The translations under genes were made by a program, and so were the position numbers. DNA of 64,000 nt from Rhynchopus sp. YZ270_cl-10 (lineage: Eukaryota > Euglenozoa > Diplonemea > Diplonemida > Diplonemidae): the NCBI GenBank assembly GCA_964035575.1, contig OZ037882.1:744001-808000 (forward strand), read 5' to 3'. The notes under the pieces were generated by a model. The model was given only the letters and a program-made list of their open reading frames with translations. It made no database searches and had not been told where the DNA came from. Every line of letters begins with the position of its first letter. The first letter of the stretch is position 1. Positions 9,801 to 19,469 of the stretch are shown piece by piece.

Positions 9801-9950
9801 GATCAGTTGGCAGACTGTAAGAGTCGGGTTTTGTTTACAACACTAAACCCCAAACACTCACGACACTGCCCTCTTCACATCTTCTCTCCACCCTCCCTTC
9901 ACACCCCCTCCAGACCCGTCAGCAAACAACCCCCCAACAACTCTATCAAA

Positions 9951-10594
9951 ATGGTGATGCGTCTGCACATGAAGAGCCACAGCAAGTACCCCACCAAGAG
10001 CAACAAGTTTGTTGTGAAGCACATCCCCGGAGGCAAGCTTGTTATGCAGAAGATCAACAAGAAGGTGTCCGGACCCCGCACCCCGAAGTACCTGGGCCAC
10101 AAGCGTCTGCAGGGAGTGAAGGTATGGTCTTTTTTTTCCACACATCTCTATTTCCCCCCCGGTACAGCCGGTCTACCAAGGTACACTGTTCACGAGAGAG
10201 CTTTGTATTTGAAGTCAATTTTTTTGTCACCTCATGAAGGAGGAAATAGAAACAAAGCACTTTGAACACACTTGCGGTTCTAGGGACGAACCGCGCTGCA
10301 GATCCACTTCACCAAACAGGTCGAGGTGTTGTGCGTTTCACCACAACCTCTCCCATGGGTTTTATCGTGTGATGAGTGTTAAGTTTCTATTTTAAACCAC
10401 CCCCCCTCCAAATTCACCAACTACAGGCCATGCGCCCCGTCGACTCCACCTCCGCCGCCAAGAGGACCAAGTCCGTGACCCGCGCGTACGGAGGTGTCCT
10501 CACCCACGCCCAGGTCCGCGACCGTGTCGTGCGTGCCTTCCTGATCGAGGAGATGAAGATCGTCAAGCGCGTTACCCAGCGCCGCAGGAACTAA
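9951..10594 (+). CDS. RPL34: Large-subunit ribosomal protein eL34 (one intron)
   Basis: Exons 9951-10121 and 10427-10594 give 112 residues; the 305-bp intron (donor GTATGG, acceptor CTACAG) lies in phase 0. The C-terminal part (SVTRAYGGVLTHAQVRDRV, then RAFLIEEMKIVKRV) is the diagnostic eL34 block. The N-terminal half is basic, as expected for an rRNA-binding protein, but more diverged. Length is usual for the family. The start ATG at 9951 follows an AACTCTATCAAA leader, and GC-rich, C-ending codons suit a highly expressed gene. The intron is almost wholly made of the A1 and A2 repeats. Confidence 0.93.
10122..10426 (+). repeat. eL34 intron built of repeats A1 (3' part) and A2, copy 3
   Basis: A1 begins truncated at about 10160 (GGTACAGCCGGTCTACC, AAGGTACACTGTTCACGAG). 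A2 then runs from 10228 to 10392 with the hairpin GCGGTTC...GAACCGC. Only about 40 bp at each side are not repeat. Confidence 0.8.
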
Positions 10595-10799
10595 GCCCCA
10601 GATCCTTTTTTTTTCGTTTTTTCTTTTCCCATAACTTTTTATGTTATGAACTGAAATCGGGTCAATAAAAAAACAGCACCCCCTCACCCACACCCTCATT
10701 TTTACCCCATTTAAGCACGAAGCCGAGCGTTTTCAGCGGACAAAATCCACTACTACTCTCTCACATAACACATTCGTTTAAAAGCAATCTTGCTCTTAG

Positions 10800-10890
10800 T
10801 CAACACCAACACCAAAATGCCTTTTTTCAAACAAACAAAATCCCAAAAGCAATACAGAGAACCAACCAACCAACCAAAAAAAAAATTTTT
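10800..10890 (+). repeat. Repeat module G, copy 2
   Basis: ACCAAAATGCCTTTTTTCA, then AAAAGCAATACAGAGA and ACCAACCAACC. It matches the copies at 5750 and 17583. It lies in the leader of the coiled-coil gene and contributes an upstream ATG. Confidence 0.5.
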
Positions 10891-11176
10891 AAACCACACT
10901 GGTGCTTTCAGAAATCGGTCAACAACCTGTCAATATCAAGGTGTTTATAAAGTCCCTCTGTTATCAGTCACCTCTTGTCGGCAACCTGTCAAATATATGC
11001 TGAAGCACCACAAACCACAAAGAGCACAACGCAAAAACAACAACTTTCATTCAAACCTACCGGAAGCACCACAAAGCCTTTTATTAACCCCCGACACAAC
11101 ACAGTGCCCCACGTTCCTCCCCCCCATACCCCATACCCCCTACCCCTCCTCCTCCCCCCCCCCCCCTATCCACACA

Positions 11177-12433
11177 ATGTCCGAATCCGGCGAAACAAAC
11201 CCTTTCAAACGAATGATGCGCAAATCACCGAGCCCGAACCCAACCAACCAACCCCCCTCCACCCAGGCCGGAAACAGCCGCCCGGTCTCGCCCAGCCCCG
11301 GCACACCGGCCGTTTCCTCCGCCCAAGCAAACCTACGCCCCTCCTTCGAAACCAAAGCACCCCGCAGCCCTCTCGGGTCTCCCCCCTTATCGCGTAAGTC
11401 ATCTGTGACTCAGGCGAGAACGCCTTTGGCAGCCCCGAGGCAGAACCCTCAGAGTCCTGGGCAGACGTTGCGTGATGATAATGGAATGGATGCGACGGTG
11501 CGGAGCCATGGTGGGGAGAGTGTCGGGGCTGGGTCGAACGCAAACTCAGTGTCGCAGAAGCACTCCTCTGTGGGAGAGAATCAACAGCAAACCACCACCT
11601 CGCACCCTACTGAGGATAACCACTCCATCGTTGACGACATTCAACCCGAAGAGCCAGCCGTACCCTACTCCGCGGAAGCCAGAGTTGTCGAGCTGGAAGC
11701 GCTTCTCGCGACCAGAGACAAAGAACTGCACACCTCCCGGGAGCAGGTCAACAGCCTCCAGCGTCTCCAGGCGAGCTCCTCTTCAGACACAAAAATCAAA
11801 ATTTTAAATGAAGAGCGTGCGAAGCTTGCTTCAAAGGTGAAGGAAATCGAAACAAAACTCTCAAAAGAAGTCGACAAATGGAAGAGAGAAGCAAAGAAAC
11901 ATGAGGCAGAGGTCAACACCTTGAAAGCAAAGGAGAAGGAGAAGAAGTCGCGCGACACCGTAGAAGCCAGGAAGAGTGTGAGTCGTGCAGAATCCGAAGC
12001 GCTTGCCGCAAGCCACGCTATTGTTGCAGACGTCAACGCGAAGCTTCAAGCTGCGACCAGAGCTTCCGCCGAGAAGGACGCTGAAATGGTTTCTCTGCAA
12101 AGAAAACTCCGTCGTGCCCACGAAGCCATCGAGCACGGAGCCAGCGTGGGGTACAACAACGAGGTCAAACTACACCAGGCCAGGTCCGCACTGCACGCCA
12201 TCATGTCAGAGGTGTCCCAAGCGGCGTCTCCGGTGCGTGACAGTAGAATTCAGCCAGGAGGGGCAGGAGGGGAAGGTGGAGGATCACCCCTGCAGATCCA
12301 GCAGCAGCAGATGCAACAAATGCAGCAGCAGGTGTCGCAGACGAGTGGGGGAGGTGGAGGTGCTGCAGCGTCACCCCCACGCTATGTGTTCGACTATTCT
12401 ATGAGAGCGGGAAGCGGTTCGCCAAGGCACTGA
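11177..12433 (+). CDS. Coiled-coil protein with disordered ends
   Basis: 418 residues. The first about 165 are Ser/Pro/Asn/Gln-rich and likely disordered (SPSPNPTNQPPSTQ, SPLGSPPLSRKSS). A long coiled coil runs from about 168 to 325 (heptad-like E/K/L/A pattern, for example ELEALLATRDKELHTSREQV). The tail is Gln- and Gly-rich (QIQQQQMQQMQQQ, SGGGGG) and ends in SPPRYVFDYSM and a basic end. The ATG at 11177 follows a pyrimidine tract and starts MSESGE; the frame is open 129 codons further up, but that part is repeat and leader. No family is recognised; a structural or cytoskeletal role is only a guess. Confidence 0.72.
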   Translation: MSESGETNPFKRMMRKSPSPNPTNQPPSTQAGNSRPVSPSPGTPAVSSAQANLRPSFETKAPRSPLGSPPLSRKSSVTQARTPLAAPRQNPQSPGQTLRDDNGMDATVRSHGGESVGAGSNANSVSQKHSSVGENQQQTTTSHPTEDNHSIVDDIQPEEPAVPYSAEARVVELEALLATRDKELHTSREQVNSLQRLQASSSSDTKIKILNEERAKLASKVKEIETKLSKEVDKWKREAKKHEAEVNTLKAKEKEKKSRDTVEARKSVSRAESEALAASHAIVADVNAKLQAATRASAEKDAEMVSLQRKLRRAHEAIEHGASVGYNNEVKLHQARSALHAIMSEVSQAASPVRDSRIQPGGAGGEGGGSPLQIQQQQMQQMQQQVSQTSGGGGGAAASPPRYVFDYSMRAGSGSPRH

Positions 12434-12465
12434 TTTGTAACATATTTTTTTTATATTCCTATGAA

Positions 12466-13250
12466 TGGTGTGGCTGAAACCAGCAAATTTCACTGCTAAA
12501 GAACTGCTAACAAACTGCTAAATAATACCCTTTTTTTAGGGGTGGTGTATAAAAACATTTTTTTACCTTGGTTTTTCCACTCCCCCTGTTGGCGCGCCTC
12601 CACTCTTGCATACCCATGTGTGACCCCACCGTTGAACGCAATCGACTCGCTGAGTCAAAAGAACGCACAGAACGGGGCTGGAAAAAATCACGAAAAACGC
12701 GTACCGTGCGCCTGCGGCGCCCACAAAGTGAGTTTTCCCCCTGAGTATGCTGTGTATACTGTGTATACTGTGTATACTGTGTATACTGTGTATACTGTGT
12801 ATACTGTGTATACTGTGTATACTGTGTATACTGTGTATACTGTGTATACTGTGTATACTGTGTATACTGTGTATACTGTGTATACTGTGTATACTGTGTA
12901 TACTGTGTATACTGTGTATACTGTGTATACTGTGTATACTGTGTATACTGTGTATACTGTGTATACTGTGTATACTGTGTATACTGTGTATACTGTGTAT
13001 ACTGTGTATACTGCGGAAATTGACCAAAAACGAGAACTTGTCCATTTCGGCGAATTGACCCCACCACTGGCCGGACGGATTCCGGAAATGCAAATGCCGG
13101 CGTTAAAAAGCTCACCAACGAAAAAATAAATTTTTTTTCCAACACCCGTGGGGAAAAATTTTTTTATACACCACCCCCCCAAAAATGCATGCTAACAAAG
13201 TGCTAACAAACTGCTAAATAATACCCTTTTTTTGGGGTTCAGCCACACCA
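12466..13250. mobile_element. 785-bp inverted-repeat element with 6-bp target duplication TATGAA
   Basis: Ends TGGTGTGGCTGAAAC and GGTTCAGCCACACCA; TATGAA stands at 12460-12465 and again at 13251-13256. Just inside both ends is CTGCTAAATAATACCC plus a T-run. A second inverted repeat starts further in (GGGTGGTGTATAAAAA at about 12540; TTTTTATACACCACCC to about 13177). It encloses a copy of the dispersed core repeat and a 9-bp minisatellite. It begins 33 bp after the coiled-coil gene's stop codon. Confidence 0.82.
12751..13013. repeat. Minisatellite TGTATACTG, about 29 copies
   Basis: Perfect 9-bp units with the palindrome GTATAC inside. All six frames are open (VYT, CIL and ISI/SIH-type repeats), so the long open frames here are not genes. 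An inverted array of the same unit lies at 45629. Confidence 0.97.
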
Positions 13251-13254
13251 TATG

Positions 13255-13340
13255 AAGCTTGCTTTAAAGGAGAAAATAGTATTACCGGTACGGTCGCCAA
13301 TCATTCCTCAAACAGGAGGAATTGTGCATTCAACGAAAAC
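13255..13340 (+). repeat. Repeat module E, copy 2
   Basis: TTTAAAGGAGAAAATAG, GGTACGGTCGCCAATCATTC. The hairpin stem is TTCCTC/GAGGAA instead of the ACCCT/AGGGT seen in copy 1. The 785-bp element has inserted at its 5' edge. Confidence 0.7.
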
Positions 13341-13392
13341 AACTTTACTTACCTACCGATTCTACTATTGTAAATATCCCCCTTTTTTTTTT

Positions 13393-13457
13393 TGGTGTGG
13401 CATGAAGGGGGGGTGATTCGCACTTCTTGCGTACTTTTTGCCCATTTAGCCACACCA
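13393..13457. mobile_element. Miniature inverted-repeat element, TGGTGTGGC group
   Basis: 65 bp, TGGTGTGGCATG to TTAGCCACACCA. The inside has ACTTCTTGCGTACTTTTTGC like its relatives. T-runs on both sides hide any target duplication. Confidence 0.65.
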
Positions 13458-13684
13458 TTTTTTTCTCTCCAATTTTTCTGTTGAGTCGATGGGTTCTATT
13501 TAAAGATGAGTCCCGATTGCAAAGTGAAGTGGTTTTGCAAACTTTTTCAACTTTCTCTTGCAAAACTGCAACAGATGCAGCAGCATGTGTAGGAGGTGCA
13601 ATATTTTGAGCCACCTCCAATCGTTTTTTTTTTTTACGCGTAAAAATGCATACACACACACACATCCACCCCTTTTTTATTAAA

Positions 13685-13736
13685 AGTGTCAGTCCCAGAG
13701 GCGTTTGCACTATATTCAACTTCACTTTTTTTTTTT
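13685..13736 (+). repeat. Repeat module C, copy 4
   Basis: GTGTCAGTCCCAGAGGCG, TTTGCACTATATTCAACTTC, then a T-run. Sense orientation. Confidence 0.7.
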
Positions 13737-13824
13737 ATGGGCAATGTTCCGCTCAGGAATTTACTCATTGATGTTGAAACAATACACCCGCTCTTCTTTT
13801 TTTTATATATTTTTATACCTAGTC

Positions 13825-13941
13825 CCACCTGGTTTTCACCCCGCGTATAGGGCCGTATAGGTCCGTATAGGTCCGTACAGGCATATACGGACCGTCCGTA
13901 CACGCCTTTACGCGCCTATACGCGGGGTAAAAATCAGGTGG
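13825..13941. mobile_element. 117-bp inverted-repeat element with 5-bp target duplication TAGTC
   Basis: CCACCTGGTTTTCACCCCGC at the left and GCGGGGTAAAAATCAGGTGG at the right. TAGTC is at 13820-13824 and 13942-13946. The inside repeats GTATAGGTCC-type units and can fold fully. Left-end-like pieces recur near 14271, 14321 and 14489. Confidence 0.8.
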
Positions 13942-14010
13942 TAGTCGCAACTAACGTGACAAACCCGTGTATGCACGCAAGGCATGTTCATCTTCCAACT
14001 TTTCTTTCAA

Positions 14011-14060
14011 GGTGACTCAGCACAGAGAGAGGCTGAGGTTCATTTTTATAAATTTTTCCC
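14011..14060 (+). repeat. Repeat module B, copy 5 (stem changed in both arms)
   Basis: GGTGACTCAGCACAGAGAGA, GGCTGAGGTTCAT. The stem is TCAGC/GCTGA here instead of TAAGC/GCTTA, so both arms changed together. Confidence 0.75.
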
Positions 14061-14088
14061 TTTCATTATTTGTATGTTGTATTGTTTA

Positions 14089-14207
14089 GATGTAAACCAC
14101 GAAATGGATTGTAGGACTGCATGGTTGGGGGGGTCCACGGTGTACCGCTTATTGTACCAAGGTACACTGTCAACGAGAGCTCTTTTGTATTTCAAGTCGA
14201 ATTTTTT
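14089..14207 (+). repeat. Repeat module A1, copy 5
   Basis: GATGTAAACCACGAAATGG, TTGTAGGACTGCATGG, a G-run, TTGTACCAAGGTACACTG, CAACGAGAG, TTGTATTTCAAGTCGAA, T-run. It serves as an uninterrupted comparison for the copy split by a MITE at 27840. Confidence 0.78.
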
Positions 14208-14380
14208 TTTGTGCTATTTTTTGTTTGTAATAGATGCGTGCATTCATCAAGAGGTGTTTGTCTTCCCACCTGATTTTTTCCTGAAATGTTTGGTGGAGTT
14301 TTAGTGGAGTATGCAGGTTTAACCACCTGGTTTTGAAGTGCGTTGGGGAACATTGAGAAGCAGGTGATTATTTTTTTTTT

Positions 14381-14475
14381 GTTGGCCGCAGGGTACTTGT
14401 ACTTTTATCCGGATGGCTGGCATCGTACAGTGGGTCAGTCAGAGGTGCCTGCATTAATAACTTCACTTTTTTTTG
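14381..14475 (+). repeat. Repeat module D, copy 2
   Basis: GTTGGCCGCAGGGTACTTG, TTATCCGGATGGCTGGCATC, GTACAGTGGGTCAGTCAG, AGGTGCCTGC, then AACTTCAC and a T-run. This is the best copy of D. The spacer 14490-15170 that follows is A/T-rich and gene-free. Confidence 0.72.
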
Positions 14476-15172
14476 TGTAGGTGATCCACCTGATTTTTAC
14501 TCCCGCGGATAGGCCCTCTTCTTAAGAACGGACCGGATTATCCGATAGTTGATATCCTGTGTAAAACTGCACTGGGGTACTTTTGGAGGGTGGAAGAGGG
14601 GTGGTGGGTAACCTCTTCGGCAGTCACTGCAAAATCCGTTTAACCCAGGGAGCATCGCAGTACCGAGTACCCAGTCTCCCTCTCTGAACACCTCAAAAAC
14701 CAAAAAAAACTCCAAAAAAAAAATGGGAATTTGCTGCTATTCCCCCAAAATTTGGTAGTTTAAATACCACCAAACACCACCAAATTTCCAGGCAAAATCA
14801 GATGGTCTTCTTCTGTTGTTGTATTTGTTGTTGTTGTTGTTGTGCTCTTTCTTGATACTTTCAAAAGATGATTCTTTGAGTTCTCTCTTTTTGTTGTTGG
14901 TTCCGCGCAAAGAGAGGAGAGAGAGAGAAAACTTGTGTTGTTTTTTGTTGTTATTTTTTTTTTCCTCCTTTTTTTCGCCCCTTCTTGCACCAACACTTCA
15001 CACCATTTGCATTTGTATATAAAATATAAAAAAAACGTAGTGAAAAAAAAAAAAAGTACTTTCTAGCCTTCGGGAGGTGCCCAGTATAGTTTTCCCCTCC
15101 CCACAAAAGGTTTTTATGAACCCTGCACATTACCCCCTCTCTATCCCCTTCCCCTTCCTCCCTCCCCTCCCC

Positions 15173-15291
15173 TAATGGTGGCAGAGTATTGTGATAGGAG
15201 CCCATTGGAATACGCAAAATACATCACAATACAGTATTTTGATGTATTTTGTGTATTCCAATGGGCTCCTATCACAATACTGCCACCATTA
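15173..15291. mobile_element. Fold-back element TAATGGTGGCAGAG, copy 2
   Basis: 119 bp, near-perfect palindrome, same ends as copy 1 at 5566 and the same ATAGGAGCCCATTGGAATAC inside. TA at both ends; flanks again C/T-rich. Confidence 0.75.
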
Positions 15292-15459
15292 CCCTCCCTC
15301 CCACTCACACCTCCATTCACCAACCCCAAAGGATTTTGTTTTTTTGTTTTGTTTTTGTTTTTTCTTTACTCAAGAACAGAGTCCAAACCCCCCCCAATAG
15401 GGTCCTAATTTTGAACCTTTTCCTGATAAATTTTACGGTTTCAAAGTTTCCCCTTTTTT

Positions 15460-15516
15460 GGTGACTAAGAATAGAGAGTCAGGCTTTGATTCATCCTAAA
15501 ACTTTTATTTTTTCTC
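15460..15516 (+). repeat. Repeat module B, copy 6, in the leader of the next gene
   Basis: GGTGACTAAGAATAGAGAGT, CAGGCTTTGATTCATCC, AAAACTTTT plus T-run, ending about 16 bp before the next ATG. If a spliced leader is added here, the module would lie in or just before the 5' untranslated region. Confidence 0.6.
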
Positions 15517-15531
15517 TTTTTCCCCATTAAA

Positions 15532-16392
15532 ATGCAAACACGACGTTGCAGCCATTGTGGTAAGCGTGGTATCATGATATTTGCAACACAGTGCCCGCAG
15601 TGCGGTGGGGTGGAGATCGATTCTATTGAGAAGAACGGCCACCTCGACACAAAGCCGTCCCCGTTTGCGGAGCACAACCGGCATCGGTCCCCCCCGAGGG
15701 GAAACCCTACGTACGCCTTCCGCGATCCACTAGGTGGTCCACCCCAATCACAACCTCCTCCTCCCCCTCCTCCCCCCGGATCAATCCCCCGCGAATTCCA
15801 CGTCCACGCACACCCGACCCCACCAAGCCCTCCGAGGTCTCCGCAACGGACCTCGAATTACTCATCACCACCTCGAAGATCACCTCCTCGGAGGGTTCCA
15901 CCTATTTCTTTGATTCCGAGAGGGGGTGGAGGAGGAGGAGGAGGAGGGTCGATGCCCAGCATGCAAATTGAGATGAATATGGACCCGGTATTCGCAGGGG
16001 GGGTGTCGAGAGAGAGGAGGGAAGTCATGCCGCCAGCACCCCCGCCCCCACCGAGGACACCGGTGTTGAGTGGTGAGAGGCGGACTGAATCGCCGAGGCG
16101 GAGTGCATTGGGGGCGGTGCCTGCGTGTTTGGAAATCCAAAAGGGGAGGGGCGCGGCAGGGGCGATTCCAGAGGCGTTCCGGCGGAATGTTAAATGCGCG
16201 AGAAGTGTGTCGCCTGACCGTCCGTCCCATGCGAGTGTCGGACCTGTTCTTGTCCCGCATGCACGTGAAAGACGTCAAGACGCGCTTGCAAGCACAAAAC
16301 GGCTGTTAGTGTATGACCACAACTTAGGTAGACCAGTAGAATCAGCGTTGATGACTCATGGACAGACGCATCAAACGGCGACACTGTTTTAG
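15532..16392 (+). CDS. Zinc-ribbon, proline-rich protein of unknown function
   Basis: 286 residues. A four-cysteine zinc-ribbon-like knot opens the protein (CSHCG at 6-10, CPQCG at 21-25). A long disordered Pro/Arg/Ser region follows with runs of Pro (about 75-83), SPPRRSPPRRVPP and a run of nine glycines. The last about 80 residues are basic and end LMTHGQTHQTATLF. The ATG at 15532 is the first in frame and comes right after a pyrimidine tract. No family beyond the N-terminal zinc-binding pair is recognised. Confidence 0.7.
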   Translation: MQTRRCSHCGKRGIMIFATQCPQCGGVEIDSIEKNGHLDTKPSPFAEHNRHRSPPRGNPTYAFRDPLGGPPQSQPPPPPPPPGSIPREFHVHAHPTPPSPPRSPQRTSNYSSPPRRSPPRRVPPISLIPRGGGGGGGGGSMPSMQIEMNMDPVFAGGVSRERREVMPPAPPPPPRTPVLSGERRTESPRRSALGAVPACLEIQKGRGAAGAIPEAFRRNVKCARSVSPDRPSHASVGPVLVPHARERRQDALASTKRLLVYDHNLGRPVESALMTHGQTHQTATLF

Positions 16393-16907
16393 GAGGGGGG
16401 CTCAGACTCTCCTGGCGTCACCTTAGAATGCGTAGACACGCTTGCAGGGGTTCTTCTTGTTTTCCAAAGAATAGAAATGTTGAAGAACAGACACCTCAGA
16501 GAGGGCGGTGGATGTTATGTATTTCAAAATTGTATTTGTCTCATCTTTTGTTATTATATTTGTACCTGAGGGTTCTGCCCCGTAGATTTATTTATTCTTG
16601 GATTTTTTTCATCGCTTTCAGGAATCTTTTCTTTTCTTCAGATTTTTAGTGAAACAAAAAAAAGGAAATAACTTTTTTCACAGAACTTCGTCCTATTTTT
16701 CACCTCCCCCCTCCCCTCTCCCCCCACAATTTTTGTTTCTCACTGATCTTACCTATCCCACACACTGACACCCCTTTAGGGAAAATGGTTCACCCTCCAT
16801 ATCAGCTACCCAACCACTTGCAACACACCACACACCCCCCTTCAGGCCCTCCTCTCTCCCCCCTCCTCCCTCAAGGATCCTCTCTCTTACCCCCTCTGCC
16901 CTTCATG

Positions 16908-17800
16908 AGCAGCGAGGCAGAATGGAAGGAGATGTGGCAGCTCTTTGACCGCCCCCCACGGTCAGGTGTCTTGCCCATAGAGAAGGTGCGGCACTGCATC
17001 CGGGGGTTGGGGAGGCAGTACCTAGACAGCGAGCTGGATGCGTTGTTTGAAGGGGGTGGTGGTGGTGGGTGTGCGGGGACAGTGACGTATGCAGCCTATG
17101 TCGAGGCGCTGCAGAAGCCGTACGCACACCCAACGTGCACGCTGAAGGAGGCCTTCACTGCGTTTGATGGGAAGGAGAGTGGGATGTTCTCGGAGCAGCA
17201 GCTCTTTAAATGTGTGTAAAAAAGATGCAAACAAACACATAAATAGTGGAGTTCATCCTCGGGTGGCTACACTAATACAACCAAGTTTTCAAACGAACAA
17301 AACACATTACACTCCGTGGCGTGCATTGGCGTGCAAACAAATTTGACTACCTTGTTAGACAAACATAGGGAAATATTGCTAAGGAAAACTACACAAACTG
17401 CTTTCAACACATCACCCCTAACAGCTTTATCAGAAGCGCAAGAGCCGATGTCCGCAGGACAAATTGAAGACGTGACTGTCGACCTCACCTTCAGTATGTA
17501 ACTTCCATCCAACACTTCGAGGAAATCATCTCAATTGATTTCAAAAACACACCTCCCCCCAACACCCCAATTATTCACCTTCCTTTTGCAGTTACAATCA
17601 AACTAAAATGCTTTTTGGCAAAAAAAAAAAACAAAAGCCAAAGCAGAGAACCAATCATTTTTTTTGGTTTTTCAACACTTTTTTCACCCCCCACACCCCA
17701 AACAGCCAAGGGCACAACCGAAATACCAGCCTTGGTCGCAGCAATGGAGAGCACGACACTCGAGCCAACGATAGCGGAAGTACTAAAACTTGCACGATGA
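16908..17800 (+). CDS. Calmodulin-like EF-hand protein (three exons)
   Basis: Exons 16908-17211, 17425-17493 and 17706-17800 join in phase 1 at both junctions and give 155 residues, the usual size of calmodulin/myosin essential light chain relatives. EF-hand-like helix-loop-helix spacing is visible (EAEWKEMWQLFDRPPRSGVL, TLKEAFTAFDGKESGMFSEQ), but the loops lack the full set of acidic Ca2+ ligands, so most sites are probably inactive. The second donor is GTATGT; the first (GTGTGT) is weaker and chosen for phase. Acceptors are both AACAG. The frame is open back to an ATG at 16785, but that part is C/T-rich leader. Introns carry repeats F and G. Confidence 0.62.
17244..17290 (+). repeat. Repeat module F, copy 1 (in intron 1 of the EF-hand gene)
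   Basis: AGTGGAGTTCATCCTCGGGT, then GGCTACACTAATACAACC and AAGTTTTC. Further copies at 23612 and 38353. Confidence 0.6.
17583..17665 (+). repeat. Repeat module G, copy 3 (in intron 2 of the EF-hand gene)
   Basis: TTTTGCAGTTACAATCAAAC, TAAAATGCTTTTTGGC, an A-run, GCCAAAGCAGAGAACCAA. The TTTTGCAG at its start looks like a splice acceptor but is not the one that fits the reading frame. Confidence 0.6.
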
Positions 17801-17884
17801 CGCGCGCAAAGCTGATTACACAAACACAAAAAATCCAAGACCATGATTTTCGAGCAAAAGCTTCCACAAGCCAGTTATCCTGAT

Positions 17885-18240
17885 AATTTTTTTCTGTCAC
17901 CTCAAGGCTTCATCCCTCAGAAGCGATACCAAAGGTATCGTTGGGCCATGCTTTCACACCGAGGGGATTTGGTACAATGAAGAGCACTGCATCGAGCAAG
18001 CTTTTACCCTTTATGCACTACGTGAGATTTCTGTTCTCACTGAGACACCTTAGGACACACACCTTGCGCTTACTGTGGGAACAGATCGTACCGCCCCCAG
18101 CCAAACTTCCCACCTGACTGGTGTCTCCAAACGAGGTGCAAGCTTGCCTTAGGACACCAACTCCGCTACTAACCACACACACCTCAACATGCTAGATAGT
18201 ATAGAGTCTAATAAGAGACAACCCAACTCTGTGAGTAGAA
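17885..18240 (+). other. GC-richer gene-free block, possibly structured
   Basis: It lacks the T-runs of other spacers. GATACCAAAGGTATC (about 17927) forms a hairpin and resembles the TACCAAAGGTA of module A1; CACACCGAGGGGATTTGG is like the A1 CACGAGAG part. It may be a diverged A1-like unit or an RNA gene; nothing more can be said. Confidence 0.3.
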
Positions 18241-18414
18241 ACTAAAACAAAAAAACAACAACCACAAAACGTACCCCCACCCCCACAGCTATTTTACCAT
18301 TCAGGTCTTTCCCCTCATTTTTGTTTTTTTCCCCGTTTTTTTTATCATCTTCTAGGAAAGACTTCTCCCCGACTAAAAGCCATCCTCACAGAAAACAGAA
18401 AAAAAAATAAAAAT

Positions 18415-18900
18415 ATGAGCAAAAAGCTCAAAGTAGTCCGCAAAGCTGCGGAGCGTGAAACAAAGATCGGCGCCATGGGCCACACCATTGACGCCTCCCG
18501 CAAACTACAGAGTAACATGCCCACCGTCCGGCCACACCCAAAGCTTCCTCTGAACCCGACGATTTTCCAGCGGATTAAATATCAGTGGAACTGGTGGATG
18601 CACCTCTTCGAAACAAACGACCGGAAGGTGCGAACAGGAGACCTGAACTCTATGTTTTCCATGAAATGGATCTATCTGTACGCCTTGCTGGCATTGCTGG
18701 TGCATGTGGGATACCTGTTCGCACAGAACCGTGCCTATTGGCGTGAAGAGCGTCTGCGGCCTGTTCTAGAAGAACGCCGAAAAGAATTCGATCCTTTCGA
18801 GTCTGACTCCAAAAGCTACGCAAAGATGACGCAAGAGGAAACCGTGGCGGTGAAGGCAAAGGATCTCAGGACAGACTCCGCATTCGCAACAAACGCGTGA
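18415..18900 (+). CDS. Small single-span membrane protein, unknown
   Basis: 161 residues. A basic N-terminus (MSKKLKVVRKAAERETK) and a Trp-rich stretch (IKYQWNWWMHLFE) precede one membrane segment at about 84-103 (WIYLYALLALLVHVGYLFA). An arginine-rich, then acidic, tail follows (REERLRPVLEERRKEFD). The size and a single central span would suit an organelle membrane or respiratory-complex accessory subunit, but no family is recognised. The ATG at 18415 follows an A-rich leader and is the first in frame. Confidence 0.7.
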   Translation: MSKKLKVVRKAAERETKIGAMGHTIDASRKLQSNMPTVRPHPKLPLNPTIFQRIKYQWNWWMHLFETNDRKVRTGDLNSMFSMKWIYLYALLALLVHVGYLFAQNRAYWREERLRPVLEERRKEFDPFESDSKSYAKMTQEETVAVKAKDLRTDSAFATNA

Positions 18901-18977
18901 AAGGGGAAAAAAGAATTTTTTTTTTTCTTATTTGGGACGGGTCAGAAGAATAGTGTCTCAGCTATTTTTTTTAGTGC

Positions 18978-19088
18978 ACATCAGATGTATATTTCCTCGA
19001 AATGGATGTACTGCATGGATGGATGTGGTCCACTGGTGCATCAGTCATTGTACCAAAAGGTACACTGTCAACGAGCAACTCTTTTATT
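18978..19088 (+). repeat. Repeat module A1, copy 6 (diverged)
   Basis: CAGATGTATATTTCCTCGAA, ATGGATGTACTGCATGG, ATTGTACCAAAAGGTACACT, CAACGAGCAACTC. Sense orientation, just 3' of the small membrane protein gene. Confidence 0.6.
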
Positions 19089-19469
19089 ATAATGTTTCGT
19101 CTGCTGGCGATGGAGGGTAATGGGCATGGTGTGGTGGGGTGGGTGGTGGGCAGTCTTGTTGGACTTCCGACTGATGTTGTTTTTTTTTTGGTTCTTTTTT
19201 GTAAAGAAAAGGAAAAAAAAAAAGTCGGGATTCGCTTTAACAAAACAACAACAAAAACAGCTAACAGATGAATAGAACTACACACACTCTCTCCCCTACC
19301 CACCCAATCATTTCATCGCGTTTATGTATTCAGTGCTGCCACTGCAGGTGGGTAGGGCATATCTAAACCACCAAAGTGAATGCATGGTTGGGAAGGAAAT
19401 AAGGGTACGGTACTTTTTTTGTCTTCATACAAAATTGTATAATTGAGAAAAGAATTTTCATCATGTATC

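Noticed and set aside
12507-13182. Long open frames on both strands (up to about 210 codons)
   Set aside because: They only read the 9-bp minisatellite, which is stop-free in all six frames.
16785-16907. 41-residue N-terminal extension of the EF-hand protein
   Set aside because: Pro/Leu translation of a C/T-rich leader; the ATG at 16908 gives the family's normal length.
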